Shown piece after piece: positions 59,685-64,000 of a stretch of DNA of 64,000 bases (the stretch's first letter is position 1; each line of letters starts with the position of its first letter). Source of the stretch: Sphingobacterium paludis (lineage in GTDB: Bacteria; Bacteroidota; Bacteroidia; Sphingobacteriales; Sphingobacteriaceae). Position numbers and translations under genes: made by a program. A model generated the notes under the pieces. That model was given only the letters and a program-made list of their open reading frames with translations. It was not told where the DNA came from and did no database searches. The stretch lies in contig NZ_SNZV01000009.1 in assembly GCF_004364125.1 (NCBI RefSeq), positions 186,001 to 250,000 on the forward strand, in the 5' to 3' direction.

Positions 59685-60134
59685 CTATTTAACATCTTGC
59701 TCCACATTAGGCACATAGCTGGCCGCCAAAGCATTGATTTTTTGCAACGACTCCAAGAGCTGCTGACGCTCTTTCACAGGAATCTGCGCATCTAAATATT
59801 CATTAAACTCGCGCACCACGTTTTTCGCCAGTTGTCTTTTTTCGCGCCCGAGTGGCGTGAGGTACACCTTTACAGAACGCTTATCAGAAGCGTTAATCTC
59901 CCTGTAAATAAAACCAAGCGATTCCAAATTATTCAAAACTCGAGAAAGAGATGTGGTTTTTACACCCGTTGAATTTGCAATTTGCGATACAGAGGTGCCG
60001 TCTTTATGTATATTGATAAGAATATAGCCGGCAGCCTGGGTAAACCCAAATTGAGAGGCTATGACATTATATTTATTGGCCACGGTCTGCCAACAGGTCT
60101 TTAAAAAGTAATCAATTGTATTTTCCTGGCTCAT
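59685..60134 (-). CDS. MarR-family regulator of the fad operon
   Basis: A 149-residue winged-helix protein: 'FGFTQAAGYILINIHKDGTSVSQIA' then 'GVKTTSLSRVLNNLESLGFIYREIN' (recognition helix) and wing 'SDKRSVKVYLTPLGREK'. It is the first gene of the operon, 33 bases before the fadJ-like gene. By position it probably represses beta-oxidation until a fatty acid or acyl-CoA binds; this is inference from context. Confidence 0.9.
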   Translation of the reverse strand: MSQENTIDYFLKTCWQTVANKYNVIASQFGFTQAAGYILINIHKDGTSVSQIANSTGVKTTSLSRVLNNLESLGFIYREINASDKRSVKVYLTPLGREKRQLAKNVVREFNEYLDAQIPVKERQQLLESLQKINALAASYVPNVEQDVK

Positions 60135-60152
60135 AACTTGATCTACATTTAC

Positions 60153-60173
60153 TATGCAAGCATAACAAATTTA
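60153..60173 (-). promoter_or_regulatory. Promoter and candidate operator of the MarR/fad operon
   Basis: On the minus strand TAAATTTG (60173-60166) fits TAnnTTTG. Just downstream lies TATGC-tt-GCATA (60164-60153), a near-palindrome at the expected transcription start, well placed for autorepression by MarR. Confidence 0.5.
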
Positions 60174-60393
60174 AACGATAGAATCGATAAAAGCAATTCT
60201 TTTTTCGTTTTTTGTTGCCCCAACCCGTTGCTCGGTTTGTAGCGACCACGGAGCACCCCACCCTAGTATAACACGAAAAGGCTGCATTTCTTTTTGGAAT
60301 GTGGAAAACTTTTACGCATTGATTTTCTTAACTTTAAAGGACGAACAAGGTAGATTATAAACAATAGGCAGCAGGATGCATCAATTATTGCAT

Positions 60394-60401
60394 TACCTTT
60401 G
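60394..60401 (+). promoter_or_regulatory. -7 element of the oxygenase promoter
   Basis: TACCTTTG matches TAnnTTTG exactly, 20 bases before the ATG. No clear -33. The remaining ~220 bases up to the MarR promoter show nothing I can name. Confidence 0.5.
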
Positions 60402-60420
60402 CTAACAAATAAAAAAGCAT

Positions 60421-61383
60421 ATGGCATTAGTGAACATACCCCGCTTAGATCTTTTAACCTATACGCAGGGTTCCGCTGCGGAGCGCGATCAATTTGTCCA
60501 GGACATTGGTAAAGCTTTTAACGAGACCGGCTTTGTCACCGTAGCGAACCATGGATTGAGCCCCGAACTAATTGATGAATTATACCAAGTGGTAAAGGCA
60601 TTCTTCGATCTTCCTGACGCTGTGAAGCGAAAATATGAATATCCTGAACTAGCCGGACAGCGCGGCTATACCTCGAAGGGAAAGGAAAAAGCCAAAGATG
60701 CAAACACGCCCGATTTAAAAGAGTTTTGGCAACGAGGCCAGACTATTATCGGCGAAGAATACGCCAAGGCTGACTTTCCCGATAATATTTTGGTTGATGA
60801 ACTTCCTCGTTTCAACCAAGTAACGGCCGAGATCTACAAGAAATTGGAAGATGCCGGACGAAACCTGCTAAAAGCCATCGCTTCCTACCTTAACCTGGAA
60901 GAAGATTACTTCGAGCAATTTGTTATCAACGGCAACTCGATTCTTCGTGCCATACATTATTTTCCTATTGAAAATCCGGATACCATTTCGCCAGATGCTG
61001 TTCGCGCAGGCGCTCATGAAGACATCAACCTCATCACACTATTAATTGGTGCGAGTGCGGATGGGCTGGAAGTATTAACCAAAGAGGGAGACTGGTTTCC
61101 AATAAAAGCGAAAGGCGAAGATATCGTTGTTAATGTTGGGGACATGCTGCAGCGTCTTACAAACAACAAACTAAAATCCACAACGCACCGCGTGGTTAAT
61201 CCACCTCGCGAATTGATGCGTACCTCGCGCTTTTCCGTTCCATTCTTTTTACACCCAAAAGCAAGCATGAGCTTGGCTAGCTTGGATTCTTGCATATCAG
61301 AGGAACATCCAAAAGCTTACGCGGACTATACAGCGGGACAGTATTTGGATGAAAGACTTCGTGAGATCGGACTAAAAATGTAA
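60421..61383 (+). CDS. 2-oxoglutarate/Fe(II)-dependent oxygenase, isopenicillin-N-synthase type
   Basis: A 320-residue cytoplasmic enzyme. N-terminal DIOX_N region ('IPRLDLLTY', 'FNETGFVTVANHGLSPELIDELYQV'). The iron ligands are 'AGAHEDINLITLL' (His, Asp) and 'KSTTHRVVNPPR' (His), with 'RTSRFSVPFFLHP' giving the R-x-S for 2-oxoglutarate. It belongs to the large family of 2-OG oxygenases/ethylene-forming-like enzymes; substrate unknown and no biosynthetic cluster surrounds it. Single gene followed by a perfect hairpin. Confidence 0.93.
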   Translation: MALVNIPRLDLLTYTQGSAAERDQFVQDIGKAFNETGFVTVANHGLSPELIDELYQVVKAFFDLPDAVKRKYEYPELAGQRGYTSKGKEKAKDANTPDLKEFWQRGQTIIGEEYAKADFPDNILVDELPRFNQVTAEIYKKLEDAGRNLLKAIASYLNLEEDYFEQFVINGNSILRAIHYFPIENPDTISPDAVRAGAHEDINLITLLIGASADGLEVLTKEGDWFPIKAKGEDIVVNVGDMLQRLTNNKLKSTTHRVVNPPRELMRTSRFSVPFFLHPKASMSLASLDSCISEEHPKAYADYTAGQYLDERLREIGLKM

Positions 61384-61772
61384 CATATTGGCCTTTGCAG
61401 TCCGTTCATGTTGTTAACGGACTGCAATTACTGCAACGGTAAAATCCAAAACGCTGCGATGCCTGTTCAAACCAACCCAACCCATTGATTCGTTTCTGCA
61501 CAGTGAGCATCACCATCCCTTAAGATCACACAAAAATTTGCTAAGCATCCGGTAAGCTACCCGTTTTCCGGTTACGCACAGCCAGCGAAGAAAGCTTTAG
61601 CTTTTCAAACAGCAAAATAGATCGACGGGTTATGCAAGGATGTTCGTACGAGGTTGATCGCTTGGAATCTACCCTATGCACATCGTGGATACTCATTAAA
61701 AATGCCGATATTGATCCCGTAAAATCAGCTGTTAAATTGTGTTAAATGCACATTTAGAAGCTTTTGCATACC
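61384..61772. other. Intergenic region with one perfect hairpin
   Basis: A 12-base perfect stem (TTGCAGTCCGTT / AACGGACTGCAA, 61395-61427) with a 9-base loop follows the oxygenase; the T-run is missing, so it is a possible terminator only. The other ~340 bases hold no gene, RNA or repeat that I can recognise. Confidence 0.45.
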
Positions 61773-61780
61773 TATTTTTG
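61773..61780 (+). promoter_or_regulatory. -7 element of the two-component operon promoter
   Basis: TATTTTTG fits TAnnTTTG, 6 bases before the kinase ATG, so the mRNA would be leaderless or nearly so. No clear -33. Confidence 0.4.
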
Positions 61781-61786
61781 TAACAC

Positions 61787-63610
61787 ATGAAAAAAAGGAG
61801 CATCACGCTTATAATTTGGTTAATGTCTATTGCCCTTTTGGGGGTAATGGCTATGCAATATTATTTTGTCCGTGAGTCATACAAACAGAAGTCTCAACTT
61901 TTTGACGAAGCAGTAACCGCCTCCCTGCTGACCGTTGCCAGTAAGATTGAGAAACGCGAAGTGTATGATTTTGTGAAGGAGCAGCAAAAGATCGATAGGG
62001 AAAAGTACAGGAAGGAACAGGCGAAGCAGAAAACACTGGCCAAACAGCTGGCTCTACAAAAGCGTATCGAAGAATTGCGCATACAACAGTATGAACTGGA
62101 GCAAAAGTTCAAAGACGAGGAGGACTTATTGCGCTCCCGCTATCCGCTCATTGCTTATATCGAGAATTCGTTCTACGAAACCTATATCAAAAGAACGCGC
62201 TACAACGACTTCGTCACAATACGCATACTGCCCGGCGAAATCGACCGCGACATACAGAACAACGTTGTCGAGGTTTATGCAACGAAGAAAATACCCATGA
62301 TTCCTGCCAAGGATGACAGCACGCGGTATCTTGCTTTCTTGAACTCCTATAATGACATCAATTGGGTGGTGCGCGTATTGCCTCCGAGAGGGGATTTAAA
62401 GATAGCCTTTCGAATTCATGCGCTCGAACAGGAATTGGCGCTAAACACCGCGCAGACACTTATTGATAGCGTTGCGGTGATGGGCGGAAAAAATAAAGAA
62501 TTGGTAACTAGCGTAGCTGCCGCCGAAGAACTTTCGAAGCGTCCTTTCCGGGATCGCGTGAACTTTGCCTATCTCAAAAACGAGATGGAAAACGAACTCA
62601 GCAAACGCGATATCTACGCACCATTTAATCTCGAAGTTCGGGACGACAGAAGCCTACTCGTGTACGAAACTTGGCGTGAAAAAGAAGGCGCGAAAAGTGC
62701 TGCCCGAGCGAATTACAGCACACGTCTTTTTGAAAACGATTTGGGACGATCTCCAGGGCGTGTCACGGTTTACTTTCCAAACAAGCCGTCCATTATCCGA
62801 GACAACATCAGCTACCTGCTGTTACCGATGATTGCCCTACTGGCCTTACTGATCGGCGCATTCGCCTACACCTTAAGTATCATCTTTAAGCAAAAGAAAA
62901 TATCGGCCATGAAGACGGACTTTATGAACAACATGACGCATGAGTTCAAAACACCAGTAGCCACGATTATGATAGCCAGCGAATCGCTAAAAGACCCCGA
63001 AATATCATCGGATGAACGCCGCGTAAATCGTCTTGCCAATATTATTTATGATGAGAATGTGCGGTTGGGAAATCATATCGAGCGCGTATTGAATATCGCA
63101 CGACTGGAAAAGGAAAACCTAAAGATTGAAAAAGTTAACGTGCATATCAACGAGGTGGTATCGGGCGTGCTCGACAGCATGGCATTGCAACTACAAAAAG
63201 CAAACGGCAGCTTGGCAACAAATATGGCCGCGGTTAACGATTTAGTTACAGGTGACGAATTGCATCTATCGAACGTATTCTTTAATTTAGTTGACAACGC
63301 TATAAAATATAGCAAAGACGCACCCGATATAACGGTAAAAACTTTTAATCTGAAAAACAATATCGTCATTACCATTGCAGACAAAGGGATGGGCATGACA
63401 AAAGATCAAAAAGAAAAGATATTTGACCAATTCTATCGTATTCCAACGGGAAATGTGCACAATGTGAAAGGTTTTGGGCTTGGCTTAAGCTATGTTAATG
63501 ACATTGTAAAACGACTTAATGGTAAAATTCAGGTCAAGAGCGAAAAAGACAAGGGCACAATCTTTGAGCTATCCTTTCCTTTGAAAGGGGCTAATCTGAA
63601 CGGAGCTTAA
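61787..63610 (+). CDS. Membrane sensor histidine kinase
   Basis: A 607-residue kinase. TM1 (about 8-27), a large periplasmic sensor with a long Lys/Glu/Gln coiled coil (about 60-110), TM2 (about 342-367), then HisKA with 'KTDFMNNMTHEFKTPVATIMI' (phospho-acceptor His385) and HATPase_c with 'NVFFNLVDNAIKYSKD' (N box), 'IADKGMGM' (G1) and 'VKGFGLGLSYVNDI' (G2). It phosphorylates the response regulator whose gene starts 13 bases downstream. The signal is unknown; the sensor does not match a family I can name. Confidence 0.93.
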   Translation: MKKRSITLIIWLMSIALLGVMAMQYYFVRESYKQKSQLFDEAVTASLLTVASKIEKREVYDFVKEQQKIDREKYRKEQAKQKTLAKQLALQKRIEELRIQQYELEQKFKDEEDLLRSRYPLIAYIENSFYETYIKRTRYNDFVTIRILPGEIDRDIQNNVVEVYATKKIPMIPAKDDSTRYLAFLNSYNDINWVVRVLPPRGDLKIAFRIHALEQELALNTAQTLIDSVAVMGGKNKELVTSVAAAEELSKRPFRDRVNFAYLKNEMENELSKRDIYAPFNLEVRDDRSLLVYETWREKEGAKSAARANYSTRLFENDLGRSPGRVTVYFPNKPSIIRDNISYLLLPMIALLALLIGAFAYTLSIIFKQKKISAMKTDFMNNMTHEFKTPVATIMIASESLKDPEISSDERRVNRLANIIYDENVRLGNHIERVLNIARLEKENLKIEKVNVHINEVVSGVLDSMALQLQKANGSLATNMAAVNDLVTGDELHLSNVFFNLVDNAIKYSKDAPDITVKTFNLKNNIVITIADKGMGMTKDQKEKIFDQFYRIPTGNVHNVKGFGLGLSYVNDIVKRLNGKIQVKSEKDKGTIFELSFPLKGANLNGA

Positions 63611-63623
63611 ATTGATTATTCAT

Positions 63624-64000
63624 ATGCAAAAAATATTATTAGCAGAAGACGATCCCAACTTGGGGGAGCTTCTAAAAGATTATTTAGAACTTAAGGGAAA
63701 ATTCGATGTGACACTATGCCAAGATGGCGATGAAGCACTCGCCGCTTTCCGCAAAGACAATTATGAGCTGTGTATTTTCGATGTGATGATGCCAAAAAAG
63801 GACGGCTTCTCGCTCGGCAAAGACATCCGGAAAATGAACAAAAAAGTTCCAATCATTTATGCTACAGCGAAAGGAATGATGGAGGATAAAACGCAGGCTT
63901 TCGAGTTGGGTGGCGATGATTACATCACTAAACCGTTCCGCGTGGAGGAGTTGCTGCTGCGTATAAACGCTTTGTTAAAAAGAGTCTCCAAAGATAAGGA
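63624..64000 (+). CDS. OmpR-type response regulator (partial, runs off the window)
   Basis: The first 125 codons only. A full receiver domain: 'ILLAEDDPNLGELL' (acidic pair Asp9/Asp10), phospho-acceptor Asp53 in 'LCIFDVMMPKKDGFSL', 'IIYATAKG' (Thr) and 'DDYITKPFRVEELLLRINALL' (Lys). The DNA-binding domain, expected to be a winged helix, lies beyond the right edge. Partner of the histidine kinase immediately upstream. Confidence 0.92.
   Translation, partial: MQKILLAEDDPNLGELLKDYLELKGKFDVTLCQDGDEALAAFRKDNYELCIFDVMMPKKDGFSLGKDIRKMNKKVPIIYATAKGMMEDKTQAFELGGDDYITKPFRVEELLLRINALLKRVSKDK

Noticed and set aside
1..64000. tRNA, rRNA or insertion sequences
   Set aside because: I scanned the gaps between genes and saw no cloverleaf-like sequence with the GTTCRA box, no rRNA segment and no transposase; a tRNA search program would be the decisive test.

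Overview
The window looks like an ordinary chromosomal stretch from a member of the Bacteroidota, most likely the Sphingobacteriaceae (Sphingobacterium/Pedobacter relatives). The reasons are protein families typical of that phylum (DUF3127, DUF4197, fimbrillin-like lipoproteins, GH95/GH29 fucosidases, DUF4369 thioredoxin-fold lipoproteins, the XpaC/TelA pair), many lipoproteins and OmpA/FadL-type envelope proteins, weak or absent Shine-Dalgarno sequences, and repeated use of the Bacteroidota -7 element TAnnTTTG directly upstream of genes. I found no rRNA, tRNA, CRISPR array, integrase or transposase.

Layout. 1-2.8 kb: 3' end of glycyl-tRNA synthetase, a large fimbrillin-like surface lipoprotein, and an AT-rich orphan outer-membrane protein. 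3.0-8.6 kb: a thioredoxin-fold lipoprotein that lacks its cysteines, then a two-gene alpha-L-fucosidase operon (GH29 then GH95). 8.9-18.2 kb: thiol peroxidase, MetZ with a long structured leader, a FadL-type porin coupled to an SGNH-hydrolase lipoprotein, OsmC, a multi-span membrane protein and UvrA. 18.2-29.8 kb: the most interesting region, an envelope-stress island. A divergent XRE/S24-like regulator faces a gene series encoding a YbjN/CesT-like protein, PspA/IM30, a DUF4177 protein, a YqiJ-like OB-fold membrane protein, a flotillin, and a 1612-residue DUF3686-AAA+ ATPase; a TPM-domain membrane protein converges on it. A palindrome lies across both divergent promoters, and a REP/MITE-like element separates flotillin from the ATPase. 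29.9-38.9 kb: MutL, an active rhomboid plus a degenerate one, an endonuclease/exonuclease/phosphatase-family protein, a CtpA-type protease, and fumarase with a small lipoprotein. 39.0-53.5 kb: TelA/XpaC, acyltransferase, MFS exporter, NlpE-like lipoprotein, nitroreductase, peptidase T, DUF4197, a secreted phosphatase, GDPD, HD hydrolase, THUMP methyltransferase, DUF3127, an ECF sigma/anti-sigma pair, and a YeiH-type transporter. 53.6-60.2 kb: a fatty-acid beta-oxidation operon led by a MarR regulator (MarR, FadJ-like, thiolase, acyl-CoA dehydrogenase), interrupted by a four-helix-bundle gene flanked by repeats. 60.4-64 kb: a 2-oxoglutarate-dependent oxygenase and a two-component system that runs off the end.

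How the genes work together (inference): the FadL porin plus SGNH hydrolase could release and import fatty acids that the MarR-controlled fad operon degrades. The PspA/flotillin/YqiJ/AAA+ island and the TelA/XpaC pair both suggest investment in inner-membrane integrity. All functional calls are from reading sequence motifs; no database search was run.
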